Source: an uncultured Clostridium sp.
Lineage (GTDB): Bacteria > Bacillota > Clostridia > TANB77 > CAG-508
DNA: 32,524 nucleotides
Direction of reading: 5' to 3'
Assembly (NCBI GenBank): GCA_947568535.1
Contig: CANOPF010000015.1
Span: 1-32,524 of the forward strand
Shown here: positions 24,880-32,524 of the stretch, piece by piece
Layout of the letters: every line of letters starts with the position of its first letter
How positions within the stretch are numbered: the stretch's first letter is position 1
Notes under the pieces: generated by a model
Told to the model about the DNA's origin: nothing
The model's database searches: none
Seen by the model: only the letters and a program-made list of their open reading frames with translations
Made by a program: the position numbers and the translations under genes

Positions 24880-25977
24880 ATGATTATTGATGTACCTTAT
24901 TGGACAAGAGTATTGAAAAATATTTTATATGTTATATTATTATTATTAGGGCTATTTATTTCTTTACAATTGTCTATTTTTTATATGCCATTTTTAGTAG
25001 CTTTTATTATATCATTAATGATTGAACCAGCAATTAAATTCATTATGGCAAAAACAAAATTAACGAGAAGAAGTAGTTCAATTATTATTTTTGTATTAGT
25101 ATCAGTTATTATTTTAGGAAGTTTGGCGTGGATACTCATTACATTATTTTCTGAATCTTCTAGTTTGTTACAAGGACTAAATGATTATTTTGATAAAGCT
25201 TACATACAGTTTCAGCGATTAATGGAAAGCTTTAATTTTGATAAAATTCATTTATCTCAAGAAATACAGAATGTTATTCAAAATTCTACGGGAGATTTAT
25301 TAGAGACAGCTTCTAACTGGTTGAGAAACGCATTAACAGGTTTAATTAATCTCGTAACAGGTTTACCCTCCATTGCCATTTGTATTGGTATAACCGTAGT
25401 AGCACTATATTTTATTTGTGTAGATAAAATTTATATATTGGATCAGATTGAACATCATCTTCCTAAAATTTGGGTGAGAAAAATAGGTAGACATTTAAAA
25501 GATTTGATTAAAACATTAGGTGGCTATTTAAAAGCGGAGGCAACTTTAGTATTAGTATCTTTTATTATTTCTCTTATCGGATTATATGTTTTGCAATTTA
25601 TGGGGTTTAATATACAATATCCTTTATTAATGGCATTGTTTATTGGCTTTATTGATGCACTTCCTATTTTAGGTTCAGGAACGGTTATGGTACCATGGGC
25701 CATTCTTTCGGCTATTAATGGAGATATTAACTTAGGAATTGCTATAGTTATTTTATTAATTATTATGTCAGTTGCTAGACAGATATTAGAGCCAAAGTTA
25801 GTAAGTAAAAATATTGGAGTTCATCCGATTTTTACTTTAATTGCTATGTATACAGGATTTAAAGTCATTGGGATTATGGGATTACTGATTGGACCAATTG
25901 TCTTAATTATTGTTAAAAATATTTTTTCTAGTTTAATTGATGGAGGTGTTTTTAAAACTATTTTTGATCGAAAATAA
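24880..25977 (+). CDS. ytvI: YtvI-type AI-2E family transporter-like membrane protein (sporulation)
   Basis: A 365-residue integral membrane protein of the AI-2E transporter superfamily, closest by recall to YtvI, a sporulation-associated member in Bacillota. Hydrophobic spans are visible near 15-35, 38-55 and 68-90, then a soluble stretch to about 140, and further spans to the C-terminus. LPILGSGTVMVPWAI followed by VARQILEPKLVSKNIGVHPIFTLIAMYTGFK is the conserved C-terminal block of the family. The transported substrate, if any, is unknown. Start follows AGAGAGGAGG. A shared terminator separates it from convergent guaA. It suggests, but does not prove, that the organism sporulates. Confidence 0.8.
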   Translation: MIIDVPYWTRVLKNILYVILLLLGLFISLQLSIFYMPFLVAFIISLMIEPAIKFIMAKTKLTRRSSSIIIFVLVSVIILGSLAWILITLFSESSSLLQGLNDYFDKAYIQFQRLMESFNFDKIHLSQEIQNVIQNSTGDLLETASNWLRNALTGLINLVTGLPSIAICIGITVVALYFICVDKIYILDQIEHHLPKIWVRKIGRHLKDLIKTLGGYLKAEATLVLVSFIISLIGLYVLQFMGFNIQYPLLMALFIGFIDALPILGSGTVMVPWAILSAINGDINLGIAIVILLIIMSVARQILEPKLVSKNIGVHPIFTLIAMYTGFKVIGIMGLLIGPIVLIIVKNIFSSLIDGGVFKTIFDRK

Positions 25978-26005
25978 GAGACAAAAAAATGTCTCTTATT
26001 TTTAT
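25971..26005. terminator. Bidirectional terminator between ytvI and guaA
   Basis: A 12-bp stem (25971-25982 and 25991-26002, core AATAAGAGAC/GTCTCTTATT) with an A-rich loop ends in T on the plus strand; the minus strand also has a T-run. It overlaps the ytvI stop codon. Confidence 0.85.
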
Positions 26006-26007
26006 CT

Positions 26008-27543
26008 TTATTCCCATTCAATGGTTGCTGGTGGTTTAGAGGTAATATCATATACTACTCTATTTACATGATTTACTTCATTAACAATACGTGAGGATAC
26101 TTTTTCTAATATTTCATAAGGTATTTTACTCCAAACCCCTGTCATAAAGTCTGTTGTTTCAACTGCACGTAAGGCAATGGTGTAGTCGTATGTTCTTTCA
26201 TCTCCCATTACACCAACGGATTTTAAGTTGGTAAGAACAGCGAAATATTGATTGATGTTTTTATGAAGTCCTGCCTTGGCAATTTCTTCTCTAAAAATGC
26301 TATCAGCATCTTTTAAAATGGTTAGTTTATCATCGGTAATTTCTCCGATAATTCGAATGGCTAATCCTGGTCCAGGGAATGGTTGACGGTATACTAAGTT
26401 TTCTGGAATTCCTAGTTCTAGTCCTGTTTTTCTTACTTCATCTTTAAATAAATCTCGTAATGGTTCTACAATTTCTTTAAAATCTACATAGTCTGGTAGA
26501 CCCCCAACATTATGATGACTTTTAATAACAGAACTTTTTCCTAAACCGCTTTCAATGACGTCAGGGTAAATGGTTCCTTGTACAAGAAAGTCTACGGTTC
26601 CTATTTTTTTTGCTTCTTCTTCAAATACTCGAATAAATTCTTCGCCAATAATCTTTCTTTTTCTTTCTGGATCAGTAATGCCTGCTAATTTTTCTAAAAA
26701 TCTATTTTTAGCGTTTACTCTAATTAGATTAATATCAAATTGATTTCGAAAAATTTCTTCTACTTCATCACCTTCGTTTTTGCGAAGTAATCCATGGTCA
26801 ACGAAGATACAAGTTAAGTTTTTTCCAATAGCTTTAGAAAGTAAAATAGCTGCTACAGATGAGTCAACTCCACCAGATAAAGCACATAATGCTTTTTTAT
26901 CTCCTATTTTTTCTTTTAATTTCTGAATGCTTTCTTGGGCAAAAGATGCGATGACCCAGTCACCTTTACATTGACAAATGTTAAATAAAAAGTTTTTAAT
27001 TACTTGAATACCATTTATTGAGTTATTTACTTCTGGATGAAATTGAATTCCATATAATTTCTTTTCTGGATTTTCTATGGCAGCATTTGGACAGGATGAA
27101 GTTGAACCGATATTCTTAAATCCTTCTGGAACGGTTTCGACATAATCTGTATGACTCATTAAAAATCCATTGTTTGTTTCAAATCCTTGTAAAAGTAGGG
27201 AAGAGTTGTCAATGTTAACATTTATTGTTCCATATTCACGTTTGTTAGCTCTTGTTACTTGTCCTCCCAATGTATATGTCATTAATTGCATACCATAGCA
27301 GATACCAAGTATAGGTATTCCTAATTCAAAAATTTCTTTGGCACATTGGGGAGAATTTTCTCCATATACACTAGCTGGACCACCAGTAAAGATTATACCT
27401 TTGGGATTCTTTTCTTTGATTTTTTCTATGGCAATGTCATAAGGTACAACTTCAGAATATACATTACATTCTCTAACACGTCTTGCAATTAGTTGATTAT
27501 ATTGTCCTCCGAAGTCTAGGATTAAAATTAATTCATTTTTCAC
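26008..27543 (-). CDS. guaA: GMP synthase (glutamine-hydrolysing)
   Basis: A 511-residue GMP synthase, converting XMP to GMP with glutamine and ATP. The N-terminal class I glutamine amidotransferase has [14 protein letters not shown], the nucleophile C82 in GICYGMQ, and H169/E171 in GIQFHPEVN. The ATP-pyrophosphatase domain begins with the PP-loop ALSGGVDSS (223-229). The C-terminal dimerisation/XMP-binding part contains [16 protein letters not shown] and ends KPPATIEWE. The start is GTG at 27543, preceded by GGAGGTAAAATAA. Its leader is about 30 bases, too short for a guanine riboswitch. It is transcribed alone toward ytvI. Confidence 0.97.
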   Translation of the reverse strand: MKNELILILDFGGQYNQLIARRVRECNVYSEVVPYDIAIEKIKEKNPKGIIFTGGPASVYGENSPQCAKEIFELGIPILGICYGMQLMTYTLGGQVTRANKREYGTINVNIDNSSLLLQGFETNNGFLMSHTDYVETVPEGFKNIGSTSSCPNAAIENPEKKLYGIQFHPEVNNSINGIQVIKNFLFNICQCKGDWVIASFAQESIQKLKEKIGDKKALCALSGGVDSSVAAILLSKAIGKNLTCIFVDHGLLRKNEGDEVEEIFRNQFDINLIRVNAKNRFLEKLAGITDPERKRKIIGEEFIRVFEEEAKKIGTVDFLVQGTIYPDVIESGLGKSSVIKSHHNVGGLPDYVDFKEIVEPLRDLFKDEVRKTGLELGIPENLVYRQPFPGPGLAIRIIGEITDDKLTILKDADSIFREEIAKAGLHKNINQYFAVLTNLKSVGVMGDERTYDYTIALRAVETTDFMTGVWSKIPYEILEKVSSRIVNEVNHVNRVVYDITSKPPATIEWE

Positions 27544-27572
27544 TTATTTTACCTCCATAATAAATTTGTATC

Positions 27573-27601
27573 ATTTTATCATATTTTGTAAAAAAAGTAA
27601 A
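27573..27601 (-). promoter_or_regulatory. Promoter of guaA
   Basis: On the minus strand, TTTACT (plus 27596-27601) and TAAAAT (plus 27573-27578) are 17 bp apart. The region between 27544 and 27661 otherwise holds only AT-rich spacer. Confidence 0.5.
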
Positions 27602-27661
27602 GAAATTCCGAATTTGCTTTATCTTTCTGTAAATTTGTTATATAATAGATAAGCAGGAAAA

Positions 27662-27849
27662 ATGATCGATTTACATATTCATACAAATGGTTCTGATAGA
27701 ACACATACAGTGGTAGAGTTGTTAAAAAGACCAGAGATTCCATTCAATTAAATGGAGTTAATCCAGATTTGACAGAGAATTTATTACATGGGCTACAAGA
27801 GTTACAGGAAGATTTTATTCTAGAATTAAATAGGCAAAAAAACAAATAA
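27662..27849 (+). pseudogene. Decayed PHP-domain gene remnant joined to a second gene fragment
   Basis: After TATAAT (27641-27646) and AGCAGGA, an ATG at 27662 opens MIDLHIHTNGSDRTHTVVEL, an unmistakable start of a PHP-type metal-dependent phosphoesterase (H-x-H metal motif), but the frame stops at 27749-27751 after 29 codons. From about 27720 a second frame reads KKTRDSIQLNGVNPDLTENLL and ends at 27847-27849 with the look of a protein C-terminus. This suggests an internal deletion joining a PHP gene start to a later part of the same or another gene. The usual SDGT is SDRT here. Not expected to be functional. Confidence 0.6.
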
Positions 27850-27878
27850 AAGGAATAAGAAAATTTATTCCTTTTATT
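27845..27878. terminator. Bidirectional terminator after the remnant and the YcgQ-like gene
   Basis: A 14-bp perfect stem (27845-27858 and 27865-27878, core AAAAGGAATAA) with loop GAAAAT has T-rich flanks on both strands. Confidence 0.8.
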
Positions 27879-28425
27879 ATAATATACCACTTGTTGGAAT
27901 ATAACTTTCATCAGGAGGATATACAAATTCATCATTTGGTTTATTTGTCTTTTTTATGTCAATAACTTTAAGAATTGGCATATCACCATGATAATTACCT
28001 TTAGTAATTTCACCAGTTAGTTCAACCCAAGTACCATCTTCAAAATCTTTGGCATTATTTACTTCGCATAAAAATCCTACAACAACAGATTGGAAATCAG
28101 AGGAAATAATCATATTTCTAGCTAAAACAAACTGATTTTCATTTAAATCTAAAACACGATAAATATAGCCTGTAAAATTAATCTGAATACCAACATAATC
28201 ATCGATATGTTCATGAACTGTTTTCAATACATTGGTATAATTATTTGTGGATAATTTAGCCATTTTTTGATGAGGTAAACAAGAAGAATTTTCAGAAGAA
28301 CTACTTGCACCTTGAAAGATTCGAAAGCTTACAATACCAACAATAATAACAACGAGCAAAACAATACCGATAAAAAAATATCGAAAAGTTTTACTACCAT
28401 TAATTTTGACATGATAAATAAACAT
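27877..28425 (-). CDS. Membrane-anchored protein with YcgQ/DUF1980-like domain
   Basis: A 182-residue protein with a short cytoplasmic start, one hydrophobic helix at about 14-38 (YFFIGIVLLVVIIVGIVSF) and an extracytoplasmic domain. The latter has the strand pattern of the YcgQ/TIGR03943 (DUF1980) C-terminal domain: NYTNVLKTVHEHIDDYVG, INFTGYIYR, FVLARNMI, WVELTGEI and a Pro-rich close FVYPPDE. In YcgQ proteins this domain accompanies a permease partner. Here it is alone, and the cysteine pair commonly found after the R-x-x-I strand is absent (SSDFQS instead). Serine-rich linker SSSSENSS follows the membrane helix. RBS GAGGT. Function unknown; related proteins have been linked to metal homeostasis, so that is only a hint. 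Confidence 0.6.
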   Translation of the reverse strand: MFIYHVKINGSKTFRYFFIGIVLLVVIIVGIVSFRIFQGASSSSENSSCLPHQKMAKLSTNNYTNVLKTVHEHIDDYVGIQINFTGYIYRVLDLNENQFVLARNMIISSDFQSVVVGFLCEVNNAKDFEDGTWVELTGEITKGNYHGDMPILKVIDIKKTNKPNDEFVYPPDESYIPTSGIL

Positions 28426-28502
28426 AGAGAATACCTCATTTCTAAATAAGTTTATTAAATTCTATGTGTTTATTTTTAAAATATGAAAATATTAAAAAAT
28501 AC

Positions 28503-28531
28503 TTGCTAAAAAGCTATTTTAATGATATAGT
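28503..28531 (+). promoter_or_regulatory. Promoter of secA
   Basis: TTGCTA (28503-28508) and TATAGT (28526-28531) have 17-bp spacing, about 30 bases before the start codon. Confidence 0.6.
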
Positions 28532-28563
28532 ATCAAAGTAAAAAAATGTAAGAAGGGACTGGA

Positions 28564-31323
28564 ATGAGGAAAATGAGTATATTGAACAAAATATTTAAGA
28601 CATATAGTGAAAAAGAAGTAAAAAGAGTTATGACATTAGTAGAAAAAGTTAATGAATTAGAAGAAGAGATAAGTAAATTAAGTGATAATGAATTACGAGG
28701 AAAAACAGAGAGTTTAAAAAAACAATTACAAGAAGGTAAAACATTAGAAGATATTTTACCAGAAGCTTTTGCAGTTGTTAGAGAAGCTTCTAAGAGAGTA
28801 TTAGGAATGAGACACTTTGATGTACAATTAATTGGTGGAATTATTTTACATCAAGGAAGAATTGCTGAAATGAAAACAGGAGAAGGAAAAACTTTAGTAG
28901 CAACATTACCTGTTTATTTGAATGCTTTAGAAGGAAAAGGTGTTCATGTTGTTACTGTAAATGATTATCTTGCTAAAAGAGATAGTGAATGGATGGGAAA
29001 ATTGTATAAATTTTTAGGTTTATCCGTTGGTTTAGTCATTGCAGGCATGGAGCCAAAGGAAAAACAAGAAGCATATAATGCTGATGTAACTTATGGTACA
29101 AATAATGAATTTGGATTCGATTATTTAAGAGATAATATGGTAATTTATAAAAATCAATTAGTACAAAGAGGACTACACTATGCTATTGTCGATGAAATTG
29201 ATAGTATTTTAATTGATGAAGCACGTACACCACTTATTATTTCTGGACGAGCAAATGAATCTTCTGATCTATATAAAAGAGCCAATGATTTTGTAAAAAG
29301 ATTAACACCAAAAGTAATTGTAGAAGAAGATATTAAAGATTATAGTCAAGCAGAAGATAATGAAAATTATGATTATATTGTTGACTTAAAAGCAAAATCT
29401 GCTTCATTAACGCAAAAAGGAATTAAAAAAGCAGAGGAAACATTCCAATTAGAAAACTTTAATGACTTAGACAATTCTACATTGGTTCATCATGTTAATC
29501 AAGCTTTGCGTGCACATGGTGTCATGAAAAAAGATATTGATTACATTGTAAAAGATGGAGAAGTTTTAATTGTTGATGAATTTACTGGTCGTATTATGTA
29601 TGGAAGAAGATATAATAATGGTTTACATCAAGCAATTGAGGCGAAAGAAAAAGTGAAAATTGCTGATGAATCGAAAACATTAGCAACGATTACTTTCCAG
29701 AACTTTTTTAGAATGTATGATAAATTATCAGGAATGACAGGTACAGCTATGACAGAAAAAGGTGAATTTGAAGAAATTTATAATTTAGATGTCATTGAGA
29801 TTCCAACAAATAAACCTATGATTCGTAAAGATGAAAATGATGTTATTTATAAAAACGAAAAAGCTAAATTTAAAGCTATTGTAGAGAGCATAAAAAAGAG
29901 TCATGAAAAGGGACAACCAGTATTAGTAGGAACGGTATCAATTGAAAAATCAGAAAAATTAAGTCAATTATTAAAAAAAGAGGGAATTAAACACGAAGTA
30001 TTAAATGCAAAATATCATGAAAAAGAGGCTGAAATTGTTGCTCAAGCTGGTAAGTTTGGTGCGGTTACAATAGCTACGAATATGGCAGGGCGTGGTACAG
30101 ATATTATGCTAGGAGGAAATAGTGAATTTTTAGCAAAGGAAGAAATGAGAAAAGATAAAGTACCACATGAATTAATAGAAGAAGCAGATACTTATTATGA
30201 AACAGATAAGGAAGAAATTTTAAAAGCAAGAGAACAATTTAGAAAACTAGTAGAAAAATATGAAGAACAAATTAAAGAGGAAAAAGAAAAAGTAATTGCT
30301 AGTGGCGGTTTGAAAATTATTGGTACAGAACGACATGAATCCAGAAGAATTGATAACCAATTACGTGGACGTTCTGGACGACAAGGAGATTTAGGTGAGT
30401 CTAAATTCTATATTGGTTTAGATGATGATTTAATGAAGATATTTGGTGGAGATGCTATCACTAGAGTTTATAATACATTAGGTGCTGACGAAAATATGCC
30501 AATTGATTCAAGAATTATATCAAATGCTGTAGAAAATGCACAGAAAAAAGTAGAAGGTAGAAACTTTAGTACACGTAAAAATGTATTAAAATATGATGAT
30601 GTTATGAATGCTCAAAGAGAAATTATTTATAAGCAGAGAAGACAAGTATTAGATGGAGAGAATATCCATGATAATATCATTTCTATGATTAATTTTGTAG
30701 CCAATAATATGGTAGATATGTTTATTGATACAGAAACATCTGAACTAAATGTAGAATCTTTAAATACAGAAATAAACAATATTTTTGGTATTGATATGTT
30801 AGACTATATTAAAAATAATAACACAGATTCTAATGCTATTTCAGAAGAATTAAAGAAAAAGGCTATGGAAATCTATACAGCTAAAGAACAAGAAATTGGT
30901 TATGATGAAATGAGAGAACTTGAGAGAGTTGTTATGCTTAAAGTAGTTGATGAAAAATGGATGAACCATATCGACAGCATGGACGAGTTAAAAAATGGTA
31001 TTGGATTACGAGCTTATGGACAAAAAGATCCTGTTGTACAATATCGATTAGAAGGATTTGACATGTTTGATGAAATGGTTAATGACATTAAAGTGGATGT
31101 AACAAAAATATTAATGCATATTAGACAACAAGGAGAAACAAAAAGACAAGAAACGGTTAAAATTACTGGAGCCGCCTTAGAAGCTATTCATAGTGTAGAT
31201 GGAGGAGCTAAGATAGGAACCGATGTAGATAGAACGGTGCGCAATGATGGCCCTAAGGTTGGTAGAAATGATCTTTGCCCATGTGGGAGTGGTAAAAAGT
31301 ACAAGAATTGTTGCGGGAAATAG
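28564..31323 (+). CDS. secA: Protein translocase ATPase SecA
   Basis: A 919-residue SecA, the ATP-driven motor that pushes preproteins through SecYEG. The Walker A motif MKTGEGKT is at 103-110 and the DEAD-like [14 protein letters not shown] at about 209-222. [14 protein letters not shown] and [21 protein letters not shown] belong to the second ATPase half. The helical scaffold around [20 protein letters not shown] follows. The extreme C-terminus is the zinc-binding SEC-C tail [13 protein letters not shown] (C905, C907, C916, C917). The start at 28564 has AAGAAGGG at suitable distance; an alternative ATG at 28573 is in frame. Full length, no anomaly. Unlike many Bacillota, prfB does not follow. 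Confidence 0.97.
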   Translation: MRKMSILNKIFKTYSEKEVKRVMTLVEKVNELEEEISKLSDNELRGKTESLKKQLQEGKTLEDILPEAFAVVREASKRVLGMRHFDVQLIGGIILHQGRIAEMKTGEGKTLVATLPVYLNALEGKGVHVVTVNDYLAKRDSEWMGKLYKFLGLSVGLVIAGMEPKEKQEAYNADVTYGTNNEFGFDYLRDNMVIYKNQLVQRGLHYAIVDEIDSILIDEARTPLIISGRANESSDLYKRANDFVKRLTPKVIVEEDIKDYSQAEDNENYDYIVDLKAKSASLTQKGIKKAEETFQLENFNDLDNSTLVHHVNQALRAHGVMKKDIDYIVKDGEVLIVDEFTGRIMYGRRYNNGLHQAIEAKEKVKIADESKTLATITFQNFFRMYDKLSGMTGTAMTEKGEFEEIYNLDVIEIPTNKPMIRKDENDVIYKNEKAKFKAIVESIKKSHEKGQPVLVGTVSIEKSEKLSQLLKKEGIKHEVLNAKYHEKEAEIVAQAGKFGAVTIATNMAGRGTDIMLGGNSEFLAKEEMRKDKVPHELIEEADTYYETDKEEILKAREQFRKLVEKYEEQIKEEKEKVIASGGLKIIGTERHESRRIDNQLRGRSGRQGDLGESKFYIGLDDDLMKIFGGDAITRVYNTLGADENMPIDSRIISNAVENAQKKVEGRNFSTRKNVLKYDDVMNAQREIIYKQRRQVLDGENIHDNIISMINFVANNMVDMFIDTETSELNVESLNTEINNIFGIDMLDYIKNNNTDSNAISEELKKKAMEIYTAKEQEIGYDEMRELERVVMLKVVDEKWMNHIDSMDELKNGIGLRAYGQKDPVVQYRLEGFDMFDEMVNDIKVDVTKILMHIRQQGETKRQETVKITGAALEAIHSVDGGAKIGTDVDRTVRNDGPKVGRNDLCPCGSGKKYKNCCGK

Positions 31324-31432
31324 CCAACTACAAGGCTTTGCAGGTAGGAGTGAAAATGCAAAAGTCATCATTTTGTCATCCTAAAATTTAACTTGCTGAC
31401 AGTTTTTAAACAAACAATAAATATAGTTCGAC

Positions 31433-31467
31433 AAAAGCAGACAATCATTTGATAATGGTCTGCTTTT
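31433..31467 (+). terminator. Terminator between secA and the deaminase
   Basis: A 10-bp stem AAAAGCAGAC (31433-31442) pairs with GTCTGCTTTT (31458-31467), with a partly self-paired interior, and ends in TTTT. It lies about 110 bases after the secA stop; the stretch before it (31324-31432) has no gene except a possible 11-codon ORF. Confidence 0.7.
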
Positions 31468-31509
31468 ATGATATTATAGCAATAATAAAAATTATAAGGA
31501 GAAAATATT

Positions 31510-31965
31510 ATGAGTTTGAGTAAAGAAATTAAGGAAAATTTAATGAGGATAGTAATAAAAGAAGTTGATGTAGCAATAAATGAAGGGAATTCACCATTTG
31601 CAGCGATATTAATTGATGAACAAGGAAATATAATTGAAAGAGCCCATAATACTGCCAAATCAATGTGTAATCCTGTGTTACATGCAGAAATAAACTTGAT
31701 TTCAGAAGCATGTAAAAAACTTAATACAAGAGATTTATCAAAATATTATATAATGTCAAATGCTTGGAGTTGTAGTATGTGTATGTCAGCATGTATTAAG
31801 GCAAAAATAAAAAATTTTATATATGGAGCACCAAGCGAATCTGATATGAATCCTAATGTCACAATATTTGATATTAAAGAGAAATCTGTTACAGACGTAA
31901 ATATTGAAACAGGAATATTAAAAGAAGAATGTCAATTACAAATAGAAAATGCAAGAAAAATATAA
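31510..31965 (+). CDS. Nucleoside/nucleobase deaminase (guanine/cytosine deaminase-like)
   Basis: A 151-residue zinc-dependent deaminase of the cytidine/guanine deaminase superfamily. The catalytic H-A-E is at residues 58-60 (VLHAEINLISEAC) and the second zinc motif is C88-x2-C91 (NAWSCSMCMSACIKA). The usual PCxxC has lost its proline. EGNSPFAAILIDEQGNIIERAHN is the typical first strand and loop. The C-terminus (VTDVNIETGILKEEC) fits guanine-deaminase-like proteins, but the substrate cannot be assigned; tRNA adenosine deaminase is less likely since its PCxMC and flanks differ. Start follows ATAAGGAG. It lies in an AT-rich accessory-looking block after secA. Confidence 0.85.
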   Translation: MSLSKEIKENLMRIVIKEVDVAINEGNSPFAAILIDEQGNIIERAHNTAKSMCNPVLHAEINLISEACKKLNTRDLSKYYIMSNAWSCSMCMSACIKAKIKNFIYGAPSESDMNPNVTIFDIKEKSVTDVNIETGILKEECQLQIENARKI

Positions 31966-32057
31966 AAATAATTTTGCAAATAAATTAGTATATGTATTAT
32001 AAAAAGTGTAAAAATTTGTTATTATATTACAAATCAAAATAAAAAGAAGGTAATGCA

Positions 32058-32399
32058 TTGCAATATATAACAAATTTAGATAGAAAAAAATTAGGTGCAT
32101 ATGAAAATAAATTAATAACAGAAGAAGTAATTTTAACAGATGAGAGATTATATGAACATATACTTTTATACCATGAAGAAGAATATAAACAATTACGACC
32201 GTATATAAAAAGCATAATTGAAAATCCAGATTATATAGTTGAAGATAATAGACACGAAGATACAATGATATATTTAAAGCAAATTGATGATGTAGAAAAG
32301 AATGGTAGAGTTGTTATAAAATTAGCATTAGGACAAGATGAAGAACATAATAAGAATTCAATAATAACATTAATGAAGCTTAATAAAAGTACAATATAA
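32058..32399 (+). CDS. Small PBECR-like protein (phage nuclease-type domain), tentative
   Basis: A 113-residue protein starting at TTG 32058, seven bases after AGAAGG; the nearby ATG at 32053 is out of frame. LTDERLYEHILLYHEEEYKQL and YIKSIIENPDYIVEDNRHEDT, then IYLKQIDDVEKNGRVVIKLAL, recall the PBECR group of phage and plasmid nuclease-like domains of the barnase/EndoU/colicin/RelE fold (an N-terminal helix with E-H-I-x3-H, ending in a beta-sheet). That fold contains toxins, so a toxin or a phage-borne effector is possible. No antitoxin partner is recognised beside it. The assignment rests on recalled family features only and is uncertain. The following 125 bases are noncoding. Confidence 0.45.
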   Translation: MQYITNLDRKKLGAYENKLITEEVILTDERLYEHILLYHEEEYKQLRPYIKSIIENPDYIVEDNRHEDTMIYLKQIDDVEKNGRVVIKLALGQDEEHNKNSIITLMKLNKSTI

Positions 32400-32524
32400 G
32401 TAGGTTATTTGAAGTGGACAATAGTGCCATCCACACACCTTTTAAAAGGTCAAAAGAGATGCAGGAATTGGCACACCTGCCAAATAGCCAACGGATAAAA
32501 GGGCTATGGAAACATAGTCCTAAA
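32400..32524 (+). other. Hairpin-rich noncoding tail, possible structured RNA (truncated by window end)
   Basis: No ORF is seen. Several self-complementary segments are present: GTGGA/TCCAC (32414-32434), the palindrome ACCTTTTAAAAGGT (32437-32450), TTGGCA/TGCCAA around CACC (32468-32483), and GGGCTATG/CATAGTCC around a GAAA loop (32501-32520). The strand ATAGCC (32484-32489) can also pair with GGCTAT (32502-32507), which would compete with the GAAA-loop hairpin. That alternative pairing is the layout of an attenuator or riboswitch, but no known RNA family was recognised. Confidence 0.4.

Noticed and set aside
27544..27640. Guanine/purine riboswitch before guaA
   Set aside because: The promoter leaves only about 30 transcribed bases, too few for a purine aptamer.
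32484..32524. Group I intron core near the end (CTATGG...CATAGTCC)
   Set aside because: TAGTCC resembles the 3' strand of a group I P7 helix, but no matching 5' P7 strand, P3 or P8 is seen and the sequence is cut off.
32420..32524. Group II intron 5' end
   Set aside because: The GTGCC at 32424 is not the usual GTGYG start and no domain V or reverse transcriptase is seen.

Overview
The window is AT-rich, gene-dense DNA from a low-GC Gram-positive anaerobe, most likely a member of the Clostridia. Evidence: strong AGGAGG-type ribosome-binding sites, TTGACA/TATAAT-type promoters, a DUF1836 gene, a YtvI-type sporulation membrane protein, a type 1B dihydroorotate dehydrogenase with its PyrK partner, the MEP isoprenoid pathway, and a three-subunit [FeFe] hydrogenase of the NuoE/NuoF/HydA kind. 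No rRNA, tRNA, CRISPR array, transposase or integrase was recognised. Most of the window is chromosomal housekeeping; only the last ~1.2 kb looks accessory.

Layout. (1) 1-5.2 kb: 3' end of mutS, a DUF1836 regulator (minus), a long-chain acyl-CoA ligase behind a FapR-like operator, a lone phage-type DUF1064 gene (minus) and an RsmB/NOP-type rRNA methyltransferase. (2) 5.3-9.8 kb: uvrB (one-base frameshift in its Walker A motif), cysE, a divergent PyrE-like phosphoribosyltransferase (minus) and a membrane-anchored protein of unknown function whose start lies at a poly-A tract. (3) 9.9-16.4 kb: a pyrimidine/isoprenoid cluster, pyrC - ArsC/Spx-like - pyrF - pyrK - pyrD - ispG/ispH. The two MEP enzymes lie in one continuous coding unit, broken by a second one-base frameshift. 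Two related hairpin elements sit in the pyrF-pyrK and pyrK-pyrD gaps. (4) 16.5-21.9 kb: a DUF5684 membrane protein (minus), then the hydrogenase operon and upp. (5) 21.9-27.5 kb: a 34-residue asparagine-rich ORF (minus), murD, a two-part small-protein locus with an in-frame stop, a cysteine-rich CBS protein, ytvI and guaA (minus). (6) 27.6-31.4 kb: a decayed PHP-domain remnant, a YcgQ-like anchored protein (minus) and secA. (7) 31.4-32.5 kb: a nucleoside deaminase, a PBECR-like small protein and a hairpin-rich noncoding tail cut by the window end.

How the genes fit together. PyrC, PyrF, PyrK and PyrD supply four parts of de novo UMP synthesis; the PyrE-like protein is the best local candidate for the missing orotate phosphoribosyltransferase step, and Upp salvages uracil. 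PyrK-PyrD passes electrons from dihydroorotate to NAD, while the NuoE/NuoF/HydA trio would couple NADH and ferredoxin to hydrogen production. IspG and IspH are consecutive 4Fe-4S enzymes that finish the MEP pathway. MutS and UvrB are DNA-repair genes. Many convergent gene pairs share compact terminators that include the stop codons. Three suspected one-base indels (near 5490, 8946-8952 and 15407) in otherwise intact genes make sequence error a serious alternative to real mutation.
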